Made by a program: the position numbers and the translations under genes
Notes under the pieces: generated by a model
What the model was told of the DNA's origin: nothing
Seen by the model: only the letters and a program-made list of their open reading frames with translations
The model's database searches: none
Origin: Rhizobiaceae bacterium
GTDB taxonomy: Bacteria; Pseudomonadota; Alphaproteobacteria; Rhizobiales; Rhizobiaceae
Length of the DNA stretch: 5,690 nucleotides
Reading direction: 5' to 3'
Assembly: GCA_028865845.1 (NCBI GenBank)
Contig: JAGWJK010000346.1
Coordinates: 1-5,690, forward strand
Shown: one piece after another, positions 5,642-5,690 of the stretch
How positions within the stretch are numbered: position 1 is the first letter of the stretch
Layout: each line of letters opens with the position of its first letter

Positions 5642-5690
5642 CAAACTGCTGCTGCCGAGTTTGAGGAGATCAGCAGCAGCAGCTTCCGCT

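Overview
The window reads as a piece of an alphaproteobacterial genome, most likely from the Rhizobiaceae (Rhizobium/Agrobacterium/Sinorhizobium). This rests on the GC-rich coding style, the protein families present, and a 103-bp intergenic element made of two adjacent palindromes that resembles the rhizobial RIME repeats. All six supported genes lie on the minus strand, so transcription runs from high to low coordinates.

Layout, in order of transcription. (1) 5640-4786: DUF2182-family integral membrane protein, 5' end uncertain. (2) 4545-3838: TetR-family regulator. (3) 3840-3738: RIME-like palindromic element whose edge supplies the regulator's stop codon. (4) 3671-3627: likely promoter with an overlapping operator. 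(5) 3608 to beyond base 1: four closely spaced catabolic-type genes, namely a Gfo/Idh/MocA NAD(P)-dependent oxidoreductase, a DUF993 protein (dihydrodipicolinate-synthase-like aldolase superfamily), a xylose-isomerase-like TIM-barrel sugar isomerase/epimerase with a GTG start, and the first 112 residues of an aldehyde dehydrogenase. Gaps are 14, 69 and 30 nt.

The most informative signal outside the genes is a shared 14-bp dyad, TAACT-N4-AGTTA. I saw complete copies in only two places: at 3627-3640 in front of the four-gene operon and at 4651-4664 upstream of tetR. This suggests the TetR protein represses both itself and the operon. At the operon the dyad sits just downstream of a consensus TTGACA -35 box and its likely -10 box, where a bound repressor would block initiation.

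Taken together, the operon looks like an uncharacterised route for a sugar, polyol or related carbohydrate: oxidation by the Gfo/Idh/MocA enzyme, isomerisation or epimerisation by the TIM-barrel enzyme, lyase or aldolase chemistry by DUF993, and disposal of an aldehyde product by the dehydrogenase. The substrate cannot be read from the sequence. The DUF993 enzyme keeps the Schiff-base lysine context of the DHDPS superfamily but differs at other active-site positions, so it is the most interesting protein here. The DUF2182 gene looks unrelated to this pathway.
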